Shown piece after piece: positions 45,485 through 55,633 of a DNA stretch of 64,000 bases. The position numbers and the translations under genes were made by a program. The first letter of the stretch is position 1. Each line of letters starts with the position of its first letter. This stretch comes from Dactylorhiza incarnata. Taxonomy: Eukaryota > Streptophyta > Magnoliopsida > Asparagales > Orchidaceae. The notes under the pieces were generated by a model, which was not told where the DNA came from, ran no database searches, and worked only from the letters and a program-made list of their open reading frames with translations. The stretch spans positions 17,650,001 through 17,714,000 of the forward strand of contig JAWHQI010000019.1 of assembly GCA_033032865.1 (NCBI GenBank). Direction: 5' to 3'.

Positions 45485-47038
45485 TGATGAGTCCCAATTT
45501 TATACACATTTATGGACTCATCTGGGCCGATTTTCTAGTCTATGCACTACATTTTAGGCATGTTTTCATTCCTATTTAATACTCCATGCTAAGTGCACTT
45601 CTAGGCCCATTTTGGTGTTATTTCTTGTTCATCTTCGTTACTAGTTTTCATGCAGTGTTAAGTGCCACCTTCAGTGGCTAGACTGGTGTTGTATGCTGGA
45701 TCAGGAGTCGTGCAGGTGTTCCTGGTACAATTCTGTACAGGAACACTGCGCACGATCACTGGCTCTATCGCGCACGACCACTGGTCGTGCGCCACTGATC
45801 GTGCGCACTTAACGCCCATTTTATGAGTTCTGTCTGGCTTATCGCACGACCACTTACGATAGTGCGCACGAACATTGGTCGTGCGCTACTGGTCGTGCGA
45901 ACATTGTATTTTATAATTTTCTTTCCCTTGCAGGCTCCGTCCAGGCAGGCGCACGATCAAAGGATGATAGTGCGCACGACCACTGGTCGTGCGCCAACGA
46001 CCGTGCACGCTGTTCAATCCAGCGCCTATATATAATCCTGCTCGCGAATTAGGTCGGATCCTCGCCGTTTTTCCGCCCAGCTCCGCCGTTCCGCCCATTT
46101 CCGCAGGTTTTCGCCCCCTAGGCCTCCTCCATCATCCAAGGGCTTCAAGGAAGAGATTCTACACTCATCTTCATCGCCAAGGAAGGATTTCCTCGCATCG
46201 GACATGGCCGGATTGTAAAACGCTGGAGAAGACGGGTCCATTGGGAGGTGTGACAGCCCTCCTCTACCCCGGACGCAGTTGAGACCGAGCTAGGACGTGG
46301 ATTGACAACCCGACGATTCCTACCGTGAATCTACAACGAGACTCCGGATTCGGTCGTATCTCTTGCCTCTTTCTTCTACTTATGTGGTTGTATTTGTTTG
46401 TAATCTCTATATTTAGATGATGACGCTATGAATCTTGTTTATTAATGTTTATTTCATGTTTATGGAATCATATTATTCATATGTGTGAATGAGGTGCGCC
46501 GCCATCCATTTTCCACTCCACCACCGTGTCCGGTGCCGCACTAGCAATTGCTAGTGGCGTGCTTGTCGAAGAGGTGCCGACGACCCTCATTCCGTTAGCC
46601 TACTCGCCCATCCGCCCACCGAAGCGTGGCATAGCGGCCCGTGTATTCCATCCCGCCCAACGAAGCAGCGCGCTCAAGGCCTGCATAGTTTGATCCATTT
46701 GTCTACTCGTCCATCCGCCCTTGCGACGCAGCGCGCTCAAGGCCTGCCTAGTCTCCATCCTGCCAAGCGAAGCATTGCATAGCGGCATTGCATAGGAGTA
46801 GTCATAGCATTTTCTCTTTGTTTTCCACAATCCAAAATCCCCGTTTCCGCATCCATCCGCTCAAAAGGACTTCAATCTCAAGTCCTTCCTCGATAATAAA
46901 CTCCACCTTACTGTGTTCCTTTGAGATCGATACTTGGGGATTCATTCCCATTTTATATTACTTGAACGATCGGTACACTGCCGTTTCGTGTCGCATTCGA
47001 GCTACCGCCTATAGCGGTGTGTGAGATTTGCGCCATCA
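45485..47038 (+). repeat. Element E 5' LTR
   Basis: It begins with the inverted pair GATGAGTCC/GGACTCATC (45486-45494, 45514-45522). A bulged hairpin lies at 45717-45745 and palindromes centre near 45781, 45874 and 45982. TATATATAA lies at 46027-46035. Confidence 0.95.
45750..46010. repeat. Palindrome array in element E 5' LTR
   Basis: Three palindromes of the GCGCACGACCA/TGGTCGTGCGC type spaced about 93 and 108 bp, with single arms between. The copy in the 3' LTR is at about 57736-58000. Confidence 0.9.
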
Positions 47039-47044
47039 AGTTTT

Positions 47045-47062
47045 TGGCGCCGTTGCCGGGGA
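47045..47062 (+). other. Element E primer binding site (tRNA-Asp type)
   Basis: TGGCGCCGTTGCCGGGGA, 6 nt after the LTR end; identical to A and F. Confidence 0.93.
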
Positions 47063-47252
47063 ACACAGTCGTGTGAGTTTTCTGGAGAGGGAGAATCTGA
47101 GAGAGAAGCCCCGCCATTTGTAAATTGCATTTCTTTGTTTTATCTCTTTTTATTCCATTTTCCTGTTTTAATTAGGTTGCCTTAGTAATTTTTGTTAGGT
47201 GTAGTATTTTGCACAATAGCATTTTTATTTTGAATCGTATTATCTTCACACT

Positions 47253-48495
47253 ATGTGGGCACATCTTAATTTCCGTTGCCGTTGGTGTGGAGCTACCTCC
47301 CACTCTAGTGATGAATGCCCTACGAAGAATAGTAGGCATAATTCTTATAGCCCAGCATATGGAGCACCAACTTTGTCTGGTACTCCATATGTTGCGTGTA
47401 AGTCTTATGGCTACTCTGCTGAGCCTTTACCGTCATACTTCTTTTTGGCTTCAGCCCCCGCTGTGCCAAAGAAGCCCATAAGGCAGTGCCGGTTTTGTCG
47501 GAGCACTGATCATGTCTTGAAGGACTGTGCCGAGTATCTTCGCCAATTGGATGAGGATGACGAGCCGGATATCCGGATCGTCCCAACTCCTAACTCTGGC
47601 GGCACACCTTCAACATCCGGTTATGTGTCTTTATCACCTTCACATCTTGAAGGGAATGGCATGGATACGGTCACCGGATGTGCGGCTGATCTATGCACCA
47701 ACATTGCTGAGCCTACTCTCCATGTGCATCCACCACCCCTAGTGGATTCGATTCTTTGTGAGGAATCAGAGCTTGACATTTATCCAACCACTATTCCTCC
47801 CCCTGTTGTGCATACTACTCTCGTCTCTGACGACATTGTTGAGGATGTGTCAAAGGATGAGGCTGGCGATCTATGTGTTGTGCCTATTCCTATGAAGGAG
47901 GACAACCTTCTAGGTGAAGAGGAGTTTTCCTCAACACCGGTGGAGGAAGTCCAAATCTTGGGCATGGCCACTGTCGATCCCGCCGAATCTTGTAGCATTG
48001 ATGACAATGCAAACATTATTTTACTTCCCCAACCTGATGGGAGTGAGGCCGGGATCACTCCCCCGATTTTTGATTATTTTTTGTCCTTCTTCTCTTTTAT
48101 TTCTTGACCCCCATTCTTCACCCGAGCCTGTGTAGGTTGAATCTTCACAGGTACTTCAGGAGGACTTGGAGCTTTGTGCTCCAGTCAATAATGAGTGTGT
48201 CCTTTTATGCGAGGAGGTTGATTCCTCCTCCATTAAGAAAGACTCATTCGTTGCCTTCTCCCCCTGCGGACCTGCTGTGGACAATACCTTGCTGGGCAAG
48301 GATAGTTTTGGTGAGATGAGTGAGGACCAGGCCTCCTCCTCTTCTTACTTTCTTTTCACTCTACCTATGAGGAGCAGGTATTATTATTATTTAGGTAGAG
48401 GGGTGACTGCCTTATCTCCGTATCGGTACCAGATACCGAAACGCATATTGGAGCAGTTACCTGTGCATTTTCTTTTTCATAGGCCCATTAGCTAG
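47253..48495 (+). pseudogene. Double zinc-knuckle protein with LPVHF tail, element E
   Basis: The frame from ATG 47253 is open for 284 codons to TGA 48105. It has two CX2CX4HX4C knuckles: residues 9-22 (CRWCGATSHSSDEC) and 79-92 (CRFCRSTDHVLKDC). An acidic Pro/Ser-rich region follows. The reading goes on in another frame after a shift upstream of 48105 and a TAG at 48133, and ends RILEQLPVHFLFHRPIS at 48495. That end resembles the C-terminus of the element A protein. There is no Gag core, protease or polymerase. Two zinc knuckles suggest nucleic-acid binding; helper or packaging role is inference. A single shift and one nonsense codon separate it from an open frame. Confidence 0.75.
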
Positions 48496-48522
48496 ATATT
48501 ATGAAATTTTGAATAAGTCGTG

Positions 48523-48543
48523 CTGGGATGACAATAACCCCAG
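48523..48543 (+). promoter_or_regulatory. Hairpin after the element E ORF
   Basis: CTGGG-(11 nt)-CCCAG, 28 nt after the stop. The loop begins ATGACAATAA, like GGAGACAATA of F. The first hairpin of the module is not clear here. Confidence 0.6.
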
Positions 48544-48715
48544 TAGTTATCTTAATTTTTCTTGCATTTTCATTTCTTTTCTAATTTTATTTAGTTAATT
48601 GCACTTTATTTCAGTTTTCTTTTTTCTTTTGTTTTTGCGGAGTTGACCCCTGCAGGTATCTTTTCTGGATGGCGGATGCCGCGGTTCATTTTAGTTTACA
48701 CGCCAATCTTCTGGT

Positions 48716-48733
48716 ATGCTCATTTCTGAGCAT
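48716..48733 (+). promoter_or_regulatory. ATGCTCA-TTTC-TGAGCAT hairpin, element E
   Basis: Perfect 7-bp stem, 4-nt loop, followed by TGGGTA. Identical stem in F at 54137-54154. Confidence 0.8.
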
Positions 48734-49926
48734 TGGGTACTCTCTTTCCCTAGCCCTATTTTGATTTTCATGTCATATATTATGTGGGTTGTTTAGTTTA
48801 AGTCTAGGGGAGAGTCGTTCTGAGTGTTCACTCATGTGCACTATTGCATTGCATGCTAGAAGTATTTCAATTTCATTTATTTAGTATTGTTCATCTTCAT
48901 TGCACACCACAGCACCCACTTGAGCGCGTGCTCATCTGTTTGCCTGCTCTGTTGTGAATTTAATTCTCCTACTTATTTGGGAAAGTCTAGGTGATGGCTT
49001 AGGACTATGTAGCAGAGTAAAATGTTGACTCCAGTAGTGCTCCTAGTCGAGTGCTCGGTTGCATAGAAAATTTATGTAGATTAGACTTCTCTTTATACTT
49101 ATGGTTTTATATTTTTTTCTATTAGTGTAAATGTTGTTTACTCTACTCAAATGGTGAATCCGGTGGAATCAAACGGTAGCATAGGGATGTGTGTAAACGA
49201 TCGCTAGACTCATATTGCTTGAGTCGGGAGAAAGGAGAATCTTTCTCGGTGGCTAGAACTTGCCCCAAGCGATTCTTGAAGCATTGGCATAGGATAGTTC
49301 TAGTGCGTGAGAATGACGTAGGCCATTATTTTGGCCCGGTTGAACTTTTTATTTCATGCCTATAATCTACCCTTGCTAGCCCCTTTGTGCCTACCCCTTC
49401 CTCTTGATTCAGCCCCACTTTTATCACACCAAAGCCTAAAAGCCTAACCTAGTCGCACACCCAAATCTGAGCTTTAGTTGTAGTTTTATTTACATTGTGG
49501 GGGGTGTTGATTGTGGTGTTTATTATGTGAATCTGTTGATATGCTCATTTGAAAATTTTGCTGAAAGAAAAAAGATAAGAAAAAGAAGATAGAAAGAAAA
49601 AAAAATGAAAAGGAAAAGAAAAAAAAAAGAGAAAAATGAGCTTTATTGAAAAATCATGTAGAAAAATTATGTATTGGGAGTAGGCGGTGCACACACCTAT
49701 GTTGCAAAAGTACAAGTCTGGGGGTGTGGTGCACCTGCATTCGATTTTGGTGCGCGGGTAGTTATTTTAAAAGCTCATTTGGGTTATGTGTTATAAGCCC
49801 TCTTGTTTATCATTGTTTACCTCACCGTAACCCAAGCCTCAATTAAAACCTAAAAGTCCTACCGACTCACGCTATGGACCAATCTAGTGTCGTGGAGAGA
49901 ATGTGACCGGGTGAGCCTATGGTCAC
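48734..49926 (+). other. Element E 3' non-coding region, first part
   Basis: No gene. It shares blocks with F and B, for example GGTGGCTAGAACTTGCCCC at about 49249. AAGTCTAGGGG is at 48800-48810 and AAGTCTGGGGG at 49714-49724. An A-rich tract lies at 49560-49640. It ends at the F target GTCAC. Confidence 0.8.
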
Positions 49927-51413
49927 TGATGAGTCCTGATCATATACAAATTTATGGACTCATCTGGGACGTTTTTTAGTCATTTCTCTGCACTTTAGCC
50001 TTGTTTTAGTTTATATTTGATAATCCATGCTAGGTGCACATCTTGGCCCACTTTGGTGTGATTTTTGTGCTTTTTGTCTTTAGTAGTATTCTTGTGCTGT
50101 TAGGTGCCACTTTCAGTGGCTAGATCTGTGGTTATGCTGGAATAGGAGTCGTGCAAGTGTTCCCGGTGCAATTCTGCACAGGAACACTGCGCACGATCAC
50201 CGGTTCTATTGCGCACGACCACTGGTCGTGCGCCACTGATCGTGTGCACTTAACCCTTTTTCACGAGTTCTGTTTGGTGCAGTGCGCACGACCACCAACG
50301 CCAGTGCGCACGACCACCGGTCGTGCGCCACTGCTCGTGCGCACTTACCATTTAATTTCCGAGTTCTGTTTGCTCCAGTGCGCACGACCATCAACTCCAG
50401 TGCGCACGACCACCGGTCGTGCGCCACTGGTCGTGCGAACATTTTATTTTATAATTTCATATCTTGCAGGTTCCACCCAAGCAGTGCGCACGATCGCAGA
50501 ATTCTCGTGCGCCAATGACCGTGCGCAGTATTCAATCCAGCGCCTATTTAAACGCCTGTTGCGATTTTAGGGCGGATCGTTCATGCCGGGAGCGGGATTC
50601 CTGTTCCGTACGCCGCCAATTTCCACCTTGGGACGCCTCCACTTCATCTCCTACGCAAAGGGAAGCCTCCTCCATCCATTCTAAGACTTCCTCCATTGTC
50701 CGTGAGAGTTCTCCATCGTCCGCAAGCCTCCAAGCAAGCATTCTTTCATTCCGCTCGGTGAGAAGAAGAAGAAACCTAAAGTCGAAGACGACGGAGCACG
50801 TAGGGAGATCGTGACAGCTCTCTACGCCGGAAGCATTGTCCGTCCGAGTCCGGAGGTAGCCCGACAACCTACCATTCCGGCCGTGAACGGCCGCTAGTCT
50901 TCAACATAGGTTATTTCTTTCCTCTTTCCTCGTTGTACTCTTTGAACCGTGTAAAACTCGAATATTGAGATGTTATTTGTTTAAATGAATGTCTCTTTGT
51001 TATTCTTCATGGTTTGGTTGTGATTCACTCCGTTCTCATTCACTCACTCGCGCCCGCACGCTAGGTGTTTGACCCGCGTTAGCAAGAGATAACGGCGGTT
51101 GTGAAGAGGTGTTTGCGACCCTCACCCTCTCGCACTTGAGTTCACTTCATCCGCCTCACGAAGCACGGCATCGCGGCCGTTGCATCCACCTCACTTTGCG
51201 AAGCGGTGTTTTCGACCCGCATTTCTTTTGTTATTGCTAAGATTAGGAAAACCAACCAAAAACCCCTCTTTGTGTTTGTTGCACGCTTGTGTAACAATCA
51301 TCACTGCGCGATTCGTTCACCCATCCTGCATTCTTCAAGAGACCGACATCCGGGGAATTTATTCTCCACAATTATTACTTGACAGCGACCGGTGCACTTG
51401 CCGACACGCATCA
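49927..51413 (+). repeat. Element F 5' LTR
   Basis: Inverted pair GATGAGTCC/GGACTCATC at 49928-49936 and 49956-49964, bulged hairpin at 50158-50186, palindrome array at 50185-50530, TATTTAAA at 50545-50552. It lacks 19 bp of a palindrome arm that the 3' LTR has. Confidence 0.95.
50185..50530. repeat. Palindrome array in element F 5' LTR
   Basis: A perfect palindrome with 11-bp arms (GCGCACGACCA, C, TGGTCGTGCGC) at 50211-50233 and two with 10-bp arms at 50306-50328 and 50402-50424. Centres are 95-96 bp apart. Positions 50265-50455 hold two tandem 96-bp units starting GAGTTCTGTTTG. Confidence 0.93.
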
Positions 51414-51419
51414 AGTTTT

Positions 51420-51437
51420 TGGCGCCGTTGCCGGGGA
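51420..51437 (+). other. Element F primer binding site (tRNA-Asp type)
   Basis: TGGCGCCGTTGCCGGGGA, 6 nt after the LTR end. Confidence 0.93.
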
Positions 51438-51528
51438 ATGCAGGCGTGTTTCGTCTTGTGTTGTGACTGTCGTTATATGAGCAGTTGTTTTTTATTTTCT
51501 TTGTTTTTCTTTTTGTTTTTGACAGTTC

Positions 51529-53859
51529 ATGCAGAGGCAGGTCGCAGGTGAACTCGCACCTTTTGATCCAGAAATCGAACGAACTGCTCGCGCGCGAAGG
51601 CGCGCTGCGGCTGTACAAGCGGCCATGGGTGATCAGGTAGACCCAAATGATGTTGATCCGAGAATGCCCGGCGTGGGGGAACATCAGCCTGGGATTGAGC
51701 AGGAGGCAGTCAGGCCTCGACCCCGCACGATGAGGGACTACACCACTCCAACCGCTGGGAGTGTGTATCCGGGGTTCGGGCCAAACATTATGAATAATCA
51801 GTTTGAGATCAAACCTGCGATCTTAAACATCATCCGGAACAACGCTCAGTTCTCGGGGTTGGCCAGCGAAGATCCGCATCTGCATCTGGCGGAGTTTTTT
51901 GATATTTGCGGAACCTTCCGCTACGCGGGGATTGCTGACGACACGGTCAAGCTTAGACTGTTTCCCTTTTCACTCCGCGACAAAGCAAAGGTGTGGCTCC
52001 ACTCCATTCCGCCCGGGACTGCTGCAACTTGGGATGCCCTCGCATCCAAGTTCCTTGCTAAATTCCACCCTGTGGATAAGATTGTAAGCTTGCGGCGGGA
52101 GATCGCCACATTTCGCCAACTTGACCAAGAGACCCTTGCTGAAGCAAGGGAGCGCCTCAACGATCTCCTTCGCCGTTGCCCTGGCCACGAGCTCCAACCA
52201 TGGAATGTGGTTGAATTGTTCTACTTCGCGATCGAGCCCAACTACAGGGCAATGATCGATGCTGCGGCGGGTGGCACCTTGATGAACCACACTCCTGAAG
52301 AAGCCCTTCGAATTCTGCGCGACACTGCCTCCCACAGTACATTCTGGACTGCAGGGAGAAATGCTCCAAGAAGCGGCCGAGGTCTTTTCATGGTCGACTC
52401 TCTCCCCTCACCATCCGCTACTACTGCTGTCATTACCTGCGAGGGATGTGGAGGCGGAGGCCACCACGCGTATGAGTGTTCGGGGAACAACGTGGCAGGT
52501 GACTTCGCACACTTGAACTTGAACGAATCTGTTAATTATGTAGGAAATCAGCCTAGGGGGGCGCCTTTCAATAATGCTTATAATCCGGGAGCGAGAAGTC
52601 ACCCGAACTTCTCGTGGAATCCAAACACACCTGGCCAACGATGGGCACCGGGGCAGCATCAAAACGATGCTTACGCCTCCGGGAGCCAACCAAGGCCACC
52701 ACACCCGGACTATAATCAAGCACCCCCTACTCAAAAAAAGAGTAATCTAGAAGAGATGATGGAGAAATTCATGCAAGTAGCTAATTCGAATATGGCAAAT
52801 CAAACTGCATCCATGCGAAACCTGGAAACGCAGTTGGGCCAATTGGCCCAAGTGCTAACCGAGCGATCGCAGGGGACCCTTCCCAGCAACACGGAGAAGA
52901 ACCCAATTGATCAAGGGAAGAGTCTTGGGGATGTGGTAGAGGTTGAACCGAGTGAGCTGGTAATTTCTTGTGCCATCAATAAGGTTGAAACAAAAGCTTT
53001 ATGCGATTCTGGTTCCTCCCGCAACGTCATTGCACTGCAAGATGTTGCGAAATTACAACTTGAGATGAACACGGAGGAAAGAAAATCGCTTATTCTCGCT
53101 AACGGCACTATTGTCCAATCTGAGGGGGAAGTGAGAAATGTGGAAGTAATAGTTGAGGGGACGACTGTGGTCGCGGACTTTCAGGTGTTGGGCCCCCAGG
53201 AAAATCAATCCATTCCTATCTTGGGCGTGCTGTTCTTGAAAGAGAGCGGCGCCACCCTTGACTTCGCTACGGGGTGTGTTCTCCTACCTAACAAGGCGCT
53301 GCAGCCCACTCGCCTCGAAGCTACAGCTGACACATCCACTCCTCCCCCTCTCGTTATTTCTGATGAATTTCTAAGATGTGCAGGAAAGATACAAGATCAA
53401 GAAACAAGTGAAGGAGGAAAGGAGGAGCTCCAATCAGATGAGGAGGAAGAGGTTGACTTCTGGAAAGAGTTCGACTCCGAGAAGGAGGAAGACTGCAGTT
53501 CGGGAAACGTTGACGTGAATGTAGTTAGGGTTGCTGATTATTTATCTTCTTATGGTGAATCATGTAATAAACTATCTAAGCGCTCCATCTCCTGGGCCGA
53601 TCCGGTAGTCACCACGATGCCGGAAGTGACGCCACCTGATTCTAAGGAGGAAAAATCTGAGAACTCTCAACGGTGGCAGTCTCCGACTGTCACCAAACTT
53701 AAAAAGGAAAAACTTCTGCGCGACGCTCGTGCTGCCGCTCTTCGTGGCAAGGTGGCGGAGGTTAGGGGAGCATTGGGTAATACCAGTGCTGGCCCTAAAG
53801 CCTTCACCTCCCGCCTACGTGCTACGGGAGAAGCACACCATAAGAGCGCTTTTAGTTGA
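51529..53859 (+). CDS. Gag-protease polyprotein of element F (776 aa, intact)
   Basis: Residues 10-20 (APFDPEIERTA) match the start of the D Gag. The retrotransposon Gag core spans about 95-265 (FFDICGTFRYAGIADDTVKL, FPFSLRDKAKVWLHSIPPG, RERLNDLLRRCPGHELQPW, MIDAAAGGTLMNHTPEEAL). A zinc knuckle lies at 304-317 (CEGCGGGGHHAYEC). An aspartic protease domain starts with LCDSGSSRNVIALQDV (Asp493). Acidic text follows near 660-690, then a basic C-terminal block (LLRDARAAALRGKVAEVRG) ending HHKSAFS. That end recurs in B. The protein would form particles and cut itself, but the element lacks RT and integrase. ATG 51529 is the first in the frame. It is the longest intact Gag frame of the window. Confidence 0.9.
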   Translation: MQRQVAGELAPFDPEIERTARARRRAAAVQAAMGDQVDPNDVDPRMPGVGEHQPGIEQEAVRPRPRTMRDYTTPTAGSVYPGFGPNIMNNQFEIKPAILNIIRNNAQFSGLASEDPHLHLAEFFDICGTFRYAGIADDTVKLRLFPFSLRDKAKVWLHSIPPGTAATWDALASKFLAKFHPVDKIVSLRREIATFRQLDQETLAEARERLNDLLRRCPGHELQPWNVVELFYFAIEPNYRAMIDAAAGGTLMNHTPEEALRILRDTASHSTFWTAGRNAPRSGRGLFMVDSLPSPSATTAVITCEGCGGGGHHAYECSGNNVAGDFAHLNLNESVNYVGNQPRGAPFNNAYNPGARSHPNFSWNPNTPGQRWAPGQHQNDAYASGSQPRPPHPDYNQAPPTQKKSNLEEMMEKFMQVANSNMANQTASMRNLETQLGQLAQVLTERSQGTLPSNTEKNPIDQGKSLGDVVEVEPSELVISCAINKVETKALCDSGSSRNVIALQDVAKLQLEMNTEERKSLILANGTIVQSEGEVRNVEVIVEGTTVVADFQVLGPQENQSIPILGVLFLKESGATLDFATGCVLLPNKALQPTRLEATADTSTPPPLVISDEFLRCAGKIQDQETSEGGKEELQSDEEEEVDFWKEFDSEKEEDCSSGNVDVNVVRVADYLSSYGESCNKLSKRSISWADPVVTTMPEVTPPDSKEEKSENSQRWQSPTVTKLKKEKLLRDARAAALRGKVAEVRGALGNTSAGPKAFTSRLRATGEAHHKSAFS

Positions 53860-53945
53860 TGTGTGTCTTATTTGCTGTGGTGAACTATTTTTGAGATTTC
53901 TTTTTAATTCCTGCACTTTATAAACACTGCTAATACAGGTATTTG

Positions 53946-53994
53946 GTCCAGCTTAAGGACGTTAAATGAAAGCGTTCCTGGGAGACAATACAGG
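53946..53994 (+). promoter_or_regulatory. Two-hairpin module after the element F ORF
   Basis: GTCC-AGCTTAA-GGAC inside 53946-53960, then GTTAAATGAAAGCGTT, then CCTG-GGAGACAATA-CAGG (53977-53994). The stem bases differ from A and D but still pair. Confidence 0.75.
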
Positions 53995-54136
53995 TTTTCG
54001 TATTTCCTTTTTTCTAACTTCTTTTAGTTCAGCTTTTGTATTTGCTTTTGTTGCTTTGAGTTTGTGCTTGCAGGTTTTGTGTTCGATGGTGTGGATGCTG
54101 CGGACTAGTCTTGATCATAAACGCCAATCGTCCGGT

Positions 54137-54154
54137 ATGCTCATTTCTGAGCAT
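54137..54154 (+). promoter_or_regulatory. ATGCTCA-TTTC-TGAGCAT hairpin, element F
   Basis: Perfect 7-bp stem followed by TGGGTAACG; upstream AAACGCCAATCGTCCGG resembles E. Confidence 0.8.
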
Positions 54155-55633
54155 TGGGTAACGCTTCCTCCCTTCTTTTAGCTTCAAATTTCTAGATATA
54201 TCGTTTAGCTTAAGTCTGGGGGAGCGGTTGTTGTTATCCACTGTGCACGAGTGCACCGCATACCAGAAGGTTGATTCTTATTTATCTTATCATTATCGTT
54301 GTTTTTCATGCTTCACACACCACTGCACCCACTTGAGTGCGTATTTATCTTTTTGTTGTTGTTCCGTTGTAAACTATCTTGGTTGGAGTATGAAATAGGT
54401 TGTTAACATAGGAATTATTATTTGGAGTGCGATGTTGACTCATGTAGTGTTCTAGTCACTTCGCATGCTATGGTAGAATTTGTGTAGAACTAGATTTTCT
54501 TTATGCATCTAATTTATGTTTAGTATTTCTGCGTAAATTTAGATTCAATATACTCAAGTGGTGAATTCGAATGAAATCGACGATAACCCGGTGTTGTGTG
54601 TGTGCGGTTGCTAGTCGTGTGTTGCTCGAGTCGGGAGGAAGGTTTATCTTTCTTGTGGGCTAAGAACTTGCCCCAAGCGACTCTCGAAGCATGGGTGAGA
54701 GCTACTCGTTGAGTCAAGCATGATGTAGGCTACCCTTTGGCTAGTTTGAGCTTTGTTATTCCATGTCCATTTCATTCACCTTTGCAAGCCTATTTTGTGC
54801 CTACCAATCCTTTGTTCAGCTCCTCTTCATCCACCAAAGCCTGAAGCCTATCCCACGCCCGCAACCAAATTGTTTTTAACTGCGCTCATAATTCTAAACT
54901 TGTGTGGAGTGTGGAATCTTTGTGTTATGAAGAGAAAATAAAGTCCATCTGCTGATTTTGAACCAACCGGGGGTTCAATAAAAGAAGTAAAATAAGTAAA
55001 TGAAAAAAAAAGAGTATTTTGAAAAAAATCCTCCCGAGCTAAAAACAGAAAATCTGTTGGTATTTGTGAAGTAGGCCGTGTGCACACCTGGTTTTCATGA
55101 TAAGTCTGGGGGTGTGTCACACGAGCATTGTTCGTTGGTCTTGTATGGTGCAGCGTTCCGTTAGCTCACTTGGGTTGCGTAGCCACCGTGTTTAACTTTG
55201 AATATCATACCGTAACCTAAGCCTCGTTTTAATCCTATAAGTCCTACTGATTTGATTTGCGAGTTTGCTAGCGCCGTGGAGAGAGTGTGACTGGGCGAGC
55301 GTATGGTTCACGACGTTGATGGATTTCAGCGGAGTTATTCCTAAGCCCCGATCTTTTGCAACACCCGCCTCAGTGTCTCGTCACTTTCATACCGGGCATG
55401 ATCGTCAAATTCTTCATAATTCACCAATTGAGTACATCTAAATCTTTAATTACGCTTTAATACTCTTGTAAATTATTTGGCATATTTAGAATCTCCTTCT
55501 ACTAAATTCTCTACTTGCATGCGTATGTTACTTCGCACCGTACTCCTTTGTGTAATTCTCTATGTTAATTATCGTTTTCACGCTCCGCCGGATTCGTTTG
55601 CTCGGGACGCGCAAACAGTTAAGTCTGGGGGTG
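54155..55633 (+). other. Element F 3' non-coding region with three polypurine-like tracts
   Basis: No gene. AAGTCTGGGGG occurs at 54212-54222, 55102-55112 and 55621-55631; the last abuts the LTR and is the functional tract. Blocks are shared with E and B (for example AACTTGCCCCAAGCGA at 54667). Confidence 0.88.

Noticed and set aside
45484..45522. Hammerhead ribozyme (retrozyme) at the LTR start of E and F, because of CTGATGAGTCC
   Set aside because: The core CTGATGAG and a stem are there, but GGA is followed by CTCATC and not by CGAAA. The LTRs are also far longer than retrozyme LTRs. The inverted pair GATGAGTCC/GGACTCATC explains the motif.
50151..50570. Open frames through the LTR palindrome arrays in E and F, which give repeated peptides such as VRTTTGRAPL
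   Set aside because: They lie wholly in LTRs, occur on both strands because the sequence is palindromic, and have no Gag or other similarity.
52908..53108. Separate small genes on the minus strand opposite the F gag-protease ORF
   Set aside because: All are contained within the intact plus-strand polyprotein frame and have no support of their own.
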